DNA of 64,000 nucleotides from Pyrenophora tritici-repentis (lineage: Eukaryota > Ascomycota > Dothideomycetes > Pleosporales > Pleosporaceae): NCBI RefSeq assembly GCF_003171515.1, contig NC_089394.1, forward strand, positions 2,666,001-2,730,000. Reading direction: 5' to 3'. The notes below the pieces were generated by a model. That model searched no databases, was not told the DNA's origin, and saw nothing but the letters and a program-made list of their open reading frames with translations. A program made the translations under genes and the position numbers. Shown piece after piece: positions 1 through 12,346 of this stretch. Position 1 is the first letter of the stretch; each line of letters begins with the position of its first letter.

Positions 1-1103
1 CTATCCGTGGGTAGGATTGTCTTGGGGTCGAGGAGGGTGTGTAGGGTGATGTTTTTGATCTGCGGTGGTGGAGAGGAACCGCTGATGTTCAAAATGGTGG
101 AACAGAGTGTCGTGTATGAAGATACTGCTTTTGACACCGCGTTAAATCCATCATGTCCTACTGTCTTACTCTTGATTTCCGCCTTGCGGTCTTTGAGGTA
201 GCTTTTCAGCAAACCTTGTAACTTTTCTTTGAAAACTTGTGTGGTTTCTACACCAATCTCCTCATACTCCACTGCTTCTCCTTCGCCATTTGCACCGGAA
301 AACGCCGTCTCAAGCTGACTCCAGTACCATTCCCAAAGCCACTCCAGAGACTCGGCCGCCGTGCGCTTTAGCTCTGCGAGCGAGGGCAGGTGACGATGCA
401 CGATGCGGTGGCGTGTTTCCAGGAGTGCTAGGGGCAATTGGAGCGCCTTTCCTGGTACGAACCAACTCGGGCGGTCGCGGGTTAATTCGATTTGCGTGTC
501 TGCGAGGCCGGTTACGAAGCTGGAAGGGGAGGTTAATGTGAGTGTGAGTCAGAATGGGGGGATTTTTTTCGTCTTGGGATTATTCGGCCGTGGGAAGAGG
601 GCTTGCCAGTGCATGTAGCGGTGTGAGATGCAATAATACCCAAGGATGTAGAATCCTTGGGTAAGGAAAAAAAAAGTCTTACCGTGATATTGCAGTTGCG
701 TACAACAATCTGAGTGCATTATGTCCCAGACCGCTCCTTTCGTCTTGCAGGACCACATCAACGATATCAGCCGTAGAGTCTAGCAGCAGTGGCAGACCCT
801 CTGGCTTACGTAGACGCCATGCAAAAACCTAATCCTATTGCATCAGCTCAGCCCATCTTTCTTGACTCCAACAACACCAACAAAAATAGACCCGAATTCC
901 AAGCTTTAAAAAACAGCCATTTTTACCAGACACCAAGGTGGTTGTTGTTGGGCGTGTACACTAACTACTCAGCTTACCTTGTTCACCGCCTTCTGTCTGC
1001 AGAATTTGTCGCTAGTATTGTAGAGGTCCTGGCGCAGCTGAAGCAGCTCCTGGAGGTTCCGCCACGCTGTAACTACAAAGCCAGGTTCCGTATCCATATC
1101 CAT
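1..1103 (-). CDS. LAS1: Las1-like rRNA-processing endonuclease, N-terminal part (runs off left edge)
   Basis: Three exons are visible on the minus strand: 978-1103, 683-828 and <1-519, joined by GTAAG...AG introns in consistent phase. About 263 residues are present; the C-terminal part lies beyond base 1. Near the start a TAWRN segment and an RQKAVNK segment lead into AWRLRKP, as in fungal Las1. Residues 127-132 read RHRIVH followed by HLPSL, the conserved RHxxxH catalytic signature of the HEPN domain. Then comes a Trp-rich EWLWEWYW stretch. Las1 is known to cut ITS2 of pre-rRNA together with the polynucleotide kinase Grc3, in the nucleolus. The start is the first ATG of exon 1 (1101-1103). 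No ORF covers the whole gene because each exon is short, so only splicing reveals it. Family assignment is firm; the C-terminus cannot be judged. Confidence 0.9.
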
Positions 1104-2783
1104 GTATGCTGTGCGTGGGCGAGCTTAATGCTAGGTAAAGCCGCTTCGCGCGACGACGACAATGACGACGACCTATTGGAGGACGTGGAGGGACGGTATT
1201 CCTACAAGAAAGACGCCAGGGCAGATGATTGGCTGACGACGCAAAGGTGTGCGTCGCAGATGTGAAGCACGTGAATAATCGCAGCCCTTGACAAATTTTC
1301 TGGAGCCGCTACCCTCCGACTCTCCGAGCCCACAAACCCCTGTTCAATCGTGTGTGTTGTGCCAGAGAAAAACCGAACTGATGACATGAGCAACAAAAAA
1401 AACGCCAGTGACGTATGGCCGCCCGTCCGTTCCCGTTCGTGTAGGTTGTGCCGGACTTGACCCGACGTAATATGCTATGCTAACTACCCAGTATACCCCA
1501 TCTTCTGGAACCATTTCCGTCTGAAATGTTATTCGGCGCTATTCCATGCATCTAGGCTCGGAGGGGGCAGAAAAGCGCAAATGCAGCAGTGCAGGACTCG
1601 GTTCGCGCTTGGCCTGGTGCCGGCTGGGGGGAGTTAAGGTAGGGGGAGGGGTGGGACCCGCACTATGGAGAGGAGAGAAAATGGGCTGTGCAGAGGTTGA
1701 ATGTTTGGTACAAGGCAACTGTGGCGGGCGGGCTCGTCTCTCGCTTGGCCGAAGTTGAGCGAGATGCGAGATGGGCGCTGATGAAAATCCACTCTGCCCT
1801 AACTTGACTCTCGACCTCGCTCTCGTTCCTGCAAGCACGTGCAAGCATAAACATGGCTGATGCCATGGGACCACCGCAGGCAGCACGCGCAGGCTCGTTC
1901 CGTTGGACGGCGTCAACATCGGCCGGACCTCGATGTGAGCCCGACGCCGTTGCTGCCGTCGGCCCAGTGGGTGTAGGTGTGCGTGCTCTCGAAAAAGGTT
2001 GGCAAAATTGAGGTCCAAGATGATGAGGCTGGTGTGTGTGTCACGCCCCCTTCGGTCCTTTGCCGGGCAATGTGACACAATTGCGTCGTGCTTCATTTGG
2101 GCCAGACTAGTACCTAATAAAGCATGGATGCCCGAGAAGCTTGCGGCGTCATGTTGCCGATGTGTGATTTGTTGTGCGAGATGCGCCCTGGGTCAGGTAC
2201 ACTACGCTGTTGGTTTTGGTTACGGTGCGGCATGCGCCGAGGCCAAATCGTACCAACGGCTGGTACCTACCAGGGTCGGGTGTCCAAGCTAAGTAGAGTG
2301 TCCAAGCTAGAAGCGTTGAAGAAGCTTGCTGGTCGAGTGCGTATTACTAATTATGTCACGGCAGTTGCGAGTCTCACAGCTGAAGCAGAGACGAACACGG
2401 CCTGTCTTCCCCTCTCGGCAGTCGACGTGGTCATCATCTTCACGGCTGAACGACCGACATAGGGGTACATGTAGTACCTTTTTGAACACGAGAGATCAGC
2501 ACAGTGAGTTTGCACACATGACGTTGGTGGTGTGATTGATGATGTTATTGATTGATGTTTGATTTATCCATGTGGTCTATCTACTGCATCGCCATCTGGG
2601 CCATGCAACTGATTGCCCGTGAGGGCTGGGTATCTCCAAGTTCTCTTCCCGGTCCCAAGCAGGACCTTGCAAAACGCCTCGCTGTGCTATGCTAAAAGTG
2701 AAAACAATGTATACAAGTGGAGCCGTATCACATCCGGCGCGACGTGTTTGAAACAGGCACAGGCACCACCCCACGCTCAAGCC
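1104..2783. other. intergenic stretch, no gene recognised
   Basis: Holds the upstream region of LAS1 and the 3' flank of the next minus-strand gene. Open frames here (for example 1539-2096 minus) are arginine- and proline-rich translations with no recognisable domain and no splice logic. No tRNA-like fold or repeat was noticed. Confidence 0.5.
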
Positions 2784-3812
2784 TCAGATCCATCCGAATC
2801 CCAGTCCGGCGTCCCGCACCGGCATAGAAGGTTGCTTGACCTGTTGAAACCACCACTCCTTGGACGCCGTCTCGTCCTCGTCGAAAAAGAAACTCTGACC
2901 CTCCATGCTGCCTGGTGTTTGAGACTGGACATGGACTGGCATGTGAGCCTGCTCATGTACGGGCGGGAGCGGCGGGGACGGCTCATCCACACTTGCCTCG
3001 GAGCTTGCGTCATCATCGTCGTCCTCGTCGTTGTCCTCCTCAGGTGGCTGCCATGTCTCTTCGAGCTTCAGTCCCTTGCCGGTTCCTTCGCTCATTCCCC
3101 ACGATGATGGCTCTGGTGCGTCGTAGAGGCCGAGGGCGACAAGCTTCTCGCCGTCGTCTTCCTCCATGTCTTGATTTTGCTGGGATGGGTGCTGAATGGG
3201 GAGAAAGTCGGAAGATGCCTGTGCTTGGTTCTTTTGGGCCCATTGTTGCAGGTACCAGGGGAGGGGCTCGGTAGTGGGCGTGCTCATGGAAGAATGCATA
3301 TAGGTTGGTGTGTGCTGGGATACGCTTTGCCATCCATAATCGGAATCATTCGAGTAGATTGGTGCAGTAGTCATGGGCTCGAACATGGAGTTGCGTGTGG
3401 AAAGCGAGTAAAAGTCTGAGCCATGGCACGAGTCTCTTGAAGAGGGGGAGTATTCTTGTGGCCATTGTTGTTGGGATTGGGTGGCCTGGTATTGCGAGCA
3501 TGATGGGTGCCAGCTCACGGGCCGGCTTGGCTGTGGACGCTCCTCAACCTCATCGGCAGCCATGCCGAACATCATCCGGTAGTGATCGTCCAAGGTTGCG
3601 TATAGCTTGGGTTCGGTCGTCGTCTTCCTCCTCTCCATGGCCTTTGGGCTGTTGTGGTGGCTCTTTGGCTTCTCGACGCGTGCTGAACGGCATGCTGGTT
3701 GGTTGGTTGAGCCGCGGGAGGTGCGGTGGTGTAGTTGTGAGGTCTGCATGTGTCCGGACATGATTGCTGTGTGCGATGTGATGTGGGAGGATGGTGTGTT
3801 GATATACAGCAC
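2784..3812 (-). CDS. conserved fungal protein of unknown function, acidic and Gln/Ser-rich
   Basis: Single-exon frame of 342 codons from the first ATG; a second ATG 18 codons in (3761, MSGHMQ...) is an equally good start. The first half is polar and Gln/Ser/His-rich and contains the compact block KLYATLDDHYRMMFGM. The second half holds a PWYLQQW segment, a KLVALGLYDAPEPSSWG block, then GKGLKLEETWQPPEED followed by a run of Asp/Glu and a DASSEASVDEPSPP tail. It ends with WWFQQVKQPSMP and a short Gly-rich C-terminus. No membrane segment or catalytic motif is seen. The GLYD/GKGLKLEE arrangement resembles an uncharacterised family I associate with Pezizomycotina (recollection, not a search). Low-complexity acidic parts suggest a nuclear or scaffold role, but this is inference. 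It is preceded by more than 8 kb without a gene. Confidence 0.75.
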   Translation of the reverse strand: MLYINTPSSHITSHTAIMSGHMQTSQLHHRTSRGSTNQPACRSARVEKPKSHHNSPKAMERRKTTTEPKLYATLDDHYRMMFGMAADEVEERPQPSRPVSWHPSCSQYQATQSQQQWPQEYSPSSRDSCHGSDFYSLSTRNSMFEPMTTAPIYSNDSDYGWQSVSQHTPTYMHSSMSTPTTEPLPWYLQQWAQKNQAQASSDFLPIQHPSQQNQDMEEDDGEKLVALGLYDAPEPSSWGMSEGTGKGLKLEETWQPPEEDNDEDDDDDASSEASVDEPSPPLPPVHEQAHMPVHVQSQTPGSMEGQSFFFDEDETASKEWWFQQVKQPSMPVRDAGLGFGWI

Positions 3813-6800
3813 AGGAGAGAGATGTATTCAGGCTGGTCGGACTATCTGAGGATACTATGTCTGGGGGCATCTGCATAGGTATATGGGGTGCCAAGAGGCA
3901 TGGACAGATCAGGAAGGATGGATGGGGAAATGTCCATGTGGTAACCGGGCGTGCAGAGTCATGGTAGACGGAATGCCAGGGTGGACTAGCGAAACTCTTG
4001 TCGGGGCTAGGAAGGGAATAGGTGCAGACAAGGAACGGGAGTGTGTTGACAGTACGGAGCGGCCAAGGGATGGCTCGGTGAGGGAGCGCTGTGACGACTA
4101 GGGCCAGTGGCACGGCTGGAACGATCAGCCAAAGGCATAGTGCATCGCGAAAAGGAAGGCTTGGAATGACCAAATCACAAGACAGGGAAGGGCTGGAGGT
4201 GTATCATGGCGCAACGCGCAACGGAGCATCCGTGCAGCTAGACGAGGCCGGCTCATGGAAGATTGGCAAGGGAGGCGCGCTTGGAGATGTGGATGTGGAC
4301 TTTTTAGTTTTGGGTGGGTGGTGGTGCGGTTGCGGGCTAGCCAGTACAGTACGACTCAGCTGGTAGGCCGGGGGGTGGTGGCAGTGGTGGGAAGGGGAAG
4401 GGAAGATGGCACTGAAGAGAGTCGGTCAACTAGGCCAGGTATCTGCAGCGTCATGGTTTAGCCGCGCCTGCGGGCAGCATGATTAGTGGGCTGTGGGCGC
4501 AAGCCGGCGATACTGTGCGTGGGTGGGCCAGGCCAGCATAGTGCAGATGGAGTAATGGAGTAATGGAGCAGGTCGAAGATGCGTGTCGTCGGCGCCAGGC
4601 GCATGGCGAGGTCAGGGGCGACTCAAACTGTGGTTGGCGCACAAAGTCATTGCTAGGAGTGTTAGTGGGTACGGCATGGAGTGGATAGACGGCGCAGTGC
4701 GGGTGAAAGACGTCTGCGTCGTAGCCAAAGCGGACCCATGCAACTATGGCCTCGTAGCTGCGCGTGCAGCCGGCAAACCACAGTGCTGGCCCATGGCATC
4801 CAAGCGCGATCTGGGGTGGGCGCTGCTCCAAGCCGTTAATTGGACATGATGCTAGCCGACCGTCTTCCAGAAATCGCCAGTAGTCAGTCCTAGGGAGCTG
4901 GCCCCGGTCGCCTCCAACGGGCTCCGCGAGCCTATCCCATGTCCGCGACATGCACCACCAGACACGCACATGCTGCCTGCCGTCCGTCACACTCCAAACG
5001 GCGCGACTGCGACGCTGGCGACATGGCCGAGATTGCATCAGCCTTGCAACAAGCCTCTCTGGAAAGGCTGCCTGTCTGAGCACACCGGACGCACAAGGCC
5101 CATCCCCTCCCCTTCCCCTTGCTAAACGCCAGTCCCCATTCATCCCTACCTCATCGCGACCCTCCCCGACCCTCCCCCTGCCATCGGTCGGCCCCCCGGC
5201 GTGGGTGCGTGTGCCGTCACAGCGGGTTGCGCCAAAGTCGACACTGGCACTGGCCCCCCCCGTAATGACCGTGTCGAGTCTGACACCCTGGTTATAGTTA
5301 GGCAGCGCCGAGAGGAAAACCACATTAACCTTGGGCCACCGCCGTGCTCCACCTAGGCACGCCTTGAAACCATGAAGCGCTGCTAACGTTGTATGTCGGG
5401 CTTAAACAACCCAGCAGCAAGAGAGTGACCGGACAGTTACACGGGCACGGATCCGGACACGGACACGGACACGACCAGCGACAAAATATTGGCGCGTTAC
5501 GGCTTCGTGGCATATCACACTATCACTGATTGCACTCTGTCTCTGTGCGTCGCCCAACGTCGCTGCAGCCACACGTGATGCTGCTCAGCTCCAGCTCCCG
5601 ATCCTCACTGACACTCCCTGCTGCACCTAGTGCGAACGCCGTAATGAAGCTGCAAGCCTGCCGTCCTTGACCTCGCCTCACGTGCTGCACCAAGCCCTCA
5701 ACCACCATGACAACCGGGTGAAGTCATCCATCCAAACTTCCCACGCCTGCAGACCGCCCTGACGACCCCACGGTCACCAAGCCCAAACCGGCAGTGCCGT
5801 TCGATAACCAGAAATCCCCGGAGCGTGGCTGATGAGATGCAGCCGAAGCGCCGAAAGCGAGAACCCTGACTACTATCGTCCCGCCTGAATGATCGACAGC
5901 GGTTCAACGCGGGCGCAAGGATGTTTTGGGTCGTTCAAACGAACAGCATCATGTCAGGGGGGCTGCATCTTGTCGCCAAATTCAGCATATCAAAACCTGC
6001 ACCTGCGGCCTTGCATGCAATGTCTTTCTTGGTCCGCAGACGCAGACGCTTTCGACAAACGTCAATGTGGTAAACCTCCACTTGGCTGCAGCCGCATACC
6101 CATATCGTCCACATGTGCCTCCGACTTCCCTCCTGATGCATGCCACATCACAAAGGCGGTTTCATGGATGCAGCTCCTCATTTGTGCCCACGAAGAAGCA
6201 ACCCTCTCTCCCACATGCCAAAAACCCAGTGTGGGCGAGCCAGTCAAAGAATTATTGCAACTAGCGCGAGCCCTGGGCAACAAATCAATGCACCGGCTCC
6301 CATAATCCACCCCCATCCCGCCCGTCACATACCGTATGACTCTGCGTGCCACTGCGTACCCAGCCTCGGTCATTTAACAACTGCGGCGCAGTCGTACGAC
6401 TTTGTGCATCCCATCACGAGACAAACGGATACATGGAAAAAGTAAAGTAAGCACCGAGCTGTCACCGGAACCCGGTCCAGTTGCTTGATCGTCTTCTCCG
6501 AATCTGCGAACTACCGGATCGAGGTGGTCGTGGTAGTGCTGGTCCCGAAGCTGACCTGCACGAGGCTTTCTCCGCCGACATCCCTCTACCTAGCGCATCT
6601 GCGCTCAATGTGACGCGGCGCGGGTGGCTAGCCTCGACAAAGTGTATTCAGGCCAAGCGCTGTCCATGTCCATGTTTAGCATGCCCATGCAGGAATCTGC
6701 AACACGGGAAAGAAACCCTTTAATGACGTATCGGCGGGTGGACCACGAGTCGGGTGGGTCGCTAACGTGGCGTCTCATCGAGGATTAGGCTGTTAGAAGA

Positions 6801-9800
6801 AGGAAGAAAAAATTGCGGTATGAGCGGCATCGTCTACGCTAGCCAACCAACGAGATAGGCATGTACGGCGTACGGCTCACTTATTAACCCTGTCGATAAC
6901 AGGGCCCATCTCCACACTTGTTGTCGGCAAGCATTGTTGTCTGTGATTACGGTACATCTTCGCATCGATCGGTAGTAGATTCATAAAATGTGGTGCCCAT
7001 TTTCATGCCGACATGCTGCAGGTGCATCAAAAACCACTCCTCAACTCCCTAGCTTCATTGTTGATGCTAAGTTTCGCAAGACCAAACAAAGCAAGCAGCG
7101 CGAAGGGAACAGGTTGCCTGAGAAGGACTTGGTAGGCTCGGTAGCTGCATTATTTGTGGATGGTGATCAGCAACGGCTCGTCTACTGGTGATGCGTGTTC
7201 TAGACTCGTCCAAGGTCCATGTCAAACACGAAATTCTCTTACGAACGCGGCGGCACTTTATCCTTGGATGCGAGCATTAGCCTCCCCAAGCGGCTTGATA
7301 GCCCACTTGTTCAACGTTGAAGCTACGCTGGCCAATCGCGTTGGTCCGACACTGTCCCCTGGGTGCCTTGATCAGCAGCCACACTAGCTTGTCGGTGAGC
7401 CTCCTTATGGCTGCGAGTTTGTGCTGGATGCGACGTAGGAAAATTTGCCGGTTCCAAGTGGTACGGTCACGCTGACAGGGAGAAGGTTCAGGACATGGAC
7501 AAGAGCCTGTCTCCACTTGTTATATGCTGTGACGGTGGCTGGGCTATGACTTACCGCCCAGCCGGATGTCTCTCTCAGACACCACAGCAACCATTGCAGG
7601 CGTATGTCGAGTGAAGAGAATCTGTAAACAGTCGTGACGCCTTTGGCATCACGTACACGTCGGTAACCTTGGCTTCACACACACGCAGTGCGTCGCAGCG
7701 TGCTGAAACTTGCACTCGGCCGACTCGCGCTCAGCCTAAGCATTACGACGCAACAGCTGAAGCCGTGGATGCATCTCCGCAAAGCTCTCCACTATCCACT
7801 ATCCACTATCCACATCCACACTCCCCTCCCAGGACCGGGTGGTGACTCGGTTCCACGCAGTGCAAGCGTTTGTTTTCCTTCTGCCGCTTCGCCGTGACCC
7901 AGGCTGCTTGTCGCACCTCTTTAGCTTCGGTGTGAGCTCGCATCCGCGCTCAAGGCCCCAAGCCAGCCACGCAGCTACAGGCTGCGCGTCGTTTAATGCG
8001 ACACGAAGACGCCAGGACGAGCAACATTGAAAATCGGGCGCCGTGACGATTCGGGGCGATATTGAGGCGCTTGGTGCTGCAAATTGTGCCGGCATCACTG
8101 TGCCAATATAGAGCCAAAGTTTCTCAATCAGCACACGCTGAGTATCCGAGGTCGGGCCACCTTGGACGTGATGCTTACTCTTTACAGTTACAACCCCGAT
8201 CTGACTCTTGTAATACTAGGGACCAATGCAGTAATGCTGCTCCGCTTTAATTTTGCTGCAGCACACACCCTTAGTCGCCCTGCTATACAGCGCCTCTCCA
8301 TTCGTCTGGTAAGACTGAGCTTCAAATCATGCGTGCCGCCGCCGTTACGACCCCATGTGTCAAACACGATCCCAGGTTCGGTGCTAACATGGGCACCACC
8401 GCTGACCGACAGTCCTTCGTGTCGAGGTGAGGTGACGACAATATTGCTCGACGAGTCGGTCGCCGCCGCTCAGAGTCATCAAGCGCCAGGACCGACTGAC
8501 GGGCGCCCACAGCTGTCTGCAAGTGCCTCATCGACCGGCGTATGACGGCGCAAATGGGCCCGCGGATGCTATGCATGCACCATGAGTTTTTCCATCCTCA
8601 CCAGATCGACAAGTCGCCCATGTTCTTGTTTTCACGGCATGTGCTCCAGCCTCCCGGTGCAGGCTAAATCCTGCTTACGCGGCGATCTCAAAGTCGACTT
8701 TTCCACCCTTATCCGCCATTAAAAGCAGTCACACTTGCATGGCACGCTAGCATATTGAACGCCTATTTTTGGGCACCCGAGACAAAGATCTGATCTCTGC
8801 GTAAAGTGTACGCAAGTCGCTTATTGCCCGAGTTGCCGCCTTCCCATCTGTCGACAAAGCCTGTTTGATGACCACCACAATCCGGCTTGTCCTTTTGTCG
8901 TGGACACACACACACACCCATGTTTTCACGGCGTTGCGGCTAGCAGGTGCTCCATCACCGCCCGCAACACTGCCCCTCTTGGGCCAGCGCCAGCACCTAG
9001 CAAAGACCTGGAACTCTCCCCCAAACATACCGCTCAAAGGACAACATGCTGCTCAACACAGCAGGGTGGCTTAACTTTCCGACCTGTGTTTCATCGGGAT
9101 TTACTCCTTCCGCCAATCCCGCTCGCACTTGCGCACTCGCTGCCCGACAAACTTGTCAGCTGCCAGCTGCCGGTTGCCTACATGCACACCAAGTGGTGCC
9201 GTTGCCTTCACAGCCCACCCCACCGTATAACAGGTGAAGTTCGTAATTCCATGCGGGCCCGCAGTGCTGTCATACGAAAGCCGTTTTCTTTGCCCAATGT
9301 GTGCGCACCAAGAACTTTCTACAACCTCGCCATCAGATGATCAGCCGCATACAACGATGACCCAGGACGCAACACGCTATCCTTCTCCAGCTGTCTGGAC
9401 ATGACACGAACCTCGCTGGTAGCTTCGCTTACAATACGTGGATAACCCTTTGACGCCCTAACGCCAGTTCCAGCCCTTGTTTCCCGGTACATGTGTCCTT
9501 TGGAGAGAGTGCAGCAGGCAGCGTCCTTGACAAAGCCAAAAAAGCCGGCTGGCTCCCCTTTGCCCCAACAAGTTTTCCGGGGTATCATGTACCGATCACT
9601 GTGCCTCAAGCTGAGGTAGTACTTCGGACCCACGAATATCCGGATCTGCTATGCAACACACCGAAAATCGTGCCTTCAAACAGCCCCAGCTTACCCCAAT
9701 CTACCTCACGCAGTAGCATGTACGCTTCATTACTCGCGTCGTTGTGTTTTTTGTGGTCATGGTCGCGCCAAAAAAACCTCCCGTTCGTCGTATAGAGAAC

Positions 9801-12346
9801 AATGCTGGTCCTTGTGGGTTTGTTGCAATAGCCGCAAAAAAACCCTGCGTCGCAGATGCCGAGCGTGCCATACCGTCGCCAGTCAGACCCAGGTAATAAC
9901 AAAAGGCAATATTTCCACACCGTGACCAAGGCACGGTAAGCAAATGGCCTGCATGTTGATCTCTCTCACACACACATCATACCTACACACGGCTCATTCC
10001 TTCACCTAAGCCCCCGGTGTGTAACGAAACAAATCCTCTTCCTTCCTGGGTCGTCCCGGTGCAAAAGCCCATCGTGTTGTTCCAATACGCTCGGCTGTCG
10101 TACCCACCCTGTAGCGCTCAACCTAGGTAAAGCACGAAAAAATCGCCCAGCGTAGATTACACTTTTGCTGCACTCGACTAAGACCCACGACTTTGACCGA
10201 TCAGGCCTCCCATTCCTTACCTACCAATACTCCTCCTTGCCTTGCCAAATGTTAATCATCTGCGCTGCGCTCGCCGGCCCGATTCCTCATTGAATCTTTT
10301 ACGACAAACGCCGTGGATGTACATGTCTGTAGTCGTATGTAGTATTATTGCCTTCACCCCGCCTAATCCGCCGTTCCTCCCAGCCCAGCAACTCGTAAAC
10401 CAAAACTAAAAAAGTAGTTCCAACGTTCTTTTTGCCACATATTATACCTCTACATACATATATACATACCGAACTATACCCACACCCCACCCTACCATCC
10501 CATCCCATCCTATCCGCACCTGCAAGTAACAATACCAATACCACGCTACCACGCTTACGCTGCAGGAAGGTGTCATTCATCGGCTGAGGCGGGTCCCCCC
10601 TCGCCACCTTGCATGGCTTGGTAGATTGCAGATCATGACGAAGACGCTGTAATGCGGGGCTCTCTTTCGCGGCTGGGATAACGTATGTATGTACTGTAAA
10701 ACATGGATTAGTCTCTTTCCCAAGCACGGGCACTGGTTTGGTGGTAAGTTGGTAAGCGGTGAGTCAGATTGTAGTGGTTTTCTTGCGCCGACGATTTGCC
10801 TGGCGATGAATGGGGCGGAGGGGTCGGATCGGATCGGATCGGATAGATTGGATCTACGGGGTTTTTGGTGGTAGGTGGTAGGTGGTATGTGTATGAAGAT
10901 GGAAGGTTTTTTTTGATGCGTTCTGCAACCTTTTGGACTAGTTTGGTGAATGTGAATGGGATGAGACTTTTGGTAGGTAAGTAGACGCTGTGCCGGCCGG
11001 AATGACGGATGTGGCTAGGTAAGATTGTCCTGTATCTATGTACTCTATACGGTACATACGGCACGATAACGGCGTTACTGTTGTCGTTTTTTTTCCTGCC
11101 TAGAACAAACTCAACTCAACCATACCACCGCAAAACCGTCACTTAGTTTCGCACGTGCAAATAAAGGTTTTAGTCCACCTTGCCCATGCCACCGCAATAA
11201 CGTCTACTGCTCTACCTATCCACACATCTCCCTCCACTCAAACCTTCTACATACTCCCACCATCGCCACCCGCCAGTCACACTTACACAACAGCCACTCA
11301 CCGCATCGCCCTTCGCCTCCTCCGTCAAACCTACACAACAGCAACACTTTCCCATCTACCGGTTCGCTTCGGTCCAGCAAACGCGTATCTCGTACGATAT
11401 CCGCTGCTTGGCACTTGTGTTCCTTCGTGTAGCCTTTGCACCCTACCTAGTCCCTTAGCGTAGATGGTTATCGGGATCGCTGGGAAAGGCGCCGATGTAG
11501 GTGCTGCTGTGTAGGTTTGACAGAGGAGGCGGAGCTGGACAACGCACTGCATCTGCGTTTTCTCTCACCGAGATTTTCTTTGTGGGAGATGGGAAACAGG
11601 CGTGTATGGGTGTGGGTTGACCGGGTTTGCTTTTGCGGGGAGTACGGGTGGAAGTGGAAGCAGAAAGTACTTTTTAACGGGCCGGGGAGCTAACTTGACG
11701 TTGGTTTTCCACCGACGCGAGTACTAGCTGTGCTGTTGCATGTGATGTGATGTGATGTGGTAGAGGTGTTATTTTGTTTGGCTAGGTAATGAGTGTTCGG
11801 TCCGTCGTTGTAATTGTGAGGGTTGACTTGTGGTTTTGATAAGGGTGAGCCGATATTGTAATTTGATTGACTTTGAAGTTAGCTAGTGCTATCCATGTAG
11901 TGTCTACATAGGGCGTACTGGGCTTAGAAAGCGTATAGCCTTTACTGGGTATCTTGGATGCGAGGATGCGAAGACTTAAAGACTTGGTCGAAATACCCCT
12001 TGTCGTGTGGATAATGGCCATAGCCTACTATGAAGGTTTAAGTCGTACGTTGGCGCCATCATGAAGAAAAGCGACTTAGAGTATTCGAATGCATCATCGG
12101 TTTTGGCGCTTCGAGTATACGGATTTTCTCACTCCGGGCTGTGAATTTCACATGCCGTGAAGCATATGTATCGATTATTAACGGTATCACGACCTCCCTA
12201 CTGAGCTTTGCGGGTGGAAGCTTCTTCTTCAGACTGACGGTCAGACAGGGATCGGTCGGGTCTTGTTCGATTGTTCGTACAGCATGTCGCGTGCGTTTCT
12301 TATAGCAGAAAATTTTGCAATGCATGAAAGGTACCGATAGATTAAA
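3813..12346. other. long gene-free block (8.5 kb)
   Basis: No exon with a recognisable domain was found on either strand. The longest frames (4451-5323 minus, 290 codons; 8084-8545 plus) read as compositionally odd Arg/Pro/Cys-rich strings and have no family resemblance. One segment at 10575-10690 minus reads as a more protein-like stretch ending at a GTAAGC donor, but no start or partner exon could be placed. Small tandem repeats occur (a CGGACA-type run near 5450-5480, CTATCCA units near 7794-7812). Towards 11.7 kb the DNA becomes more AT-rich, leading into the decayed kinase locus. It may hold promoter DNA, UTRs or a noncoding transcript of the gene at 2784-3812. Confidence 0.5.
10822..10845. 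repeat. GGATC pentamer microsatellite
   Basis: About four imperfect GGATC units in a row. It lies in the gene-free block and is a possible length polymorphism. Confidence 0.6.

Noticed and set aside
3550..4173. 207-codon minus-strand frame overlapping the acidic Q-rich gene
   Set aside because: Overlaps the start of a better gene in another frame; no recognisable content.
4451..5323. 290-codon minus-strand frame
   Set aside because: Arg/Gly/Cys-rich string, no domain, no splice signals; typical of chance in GC-rich DNA.
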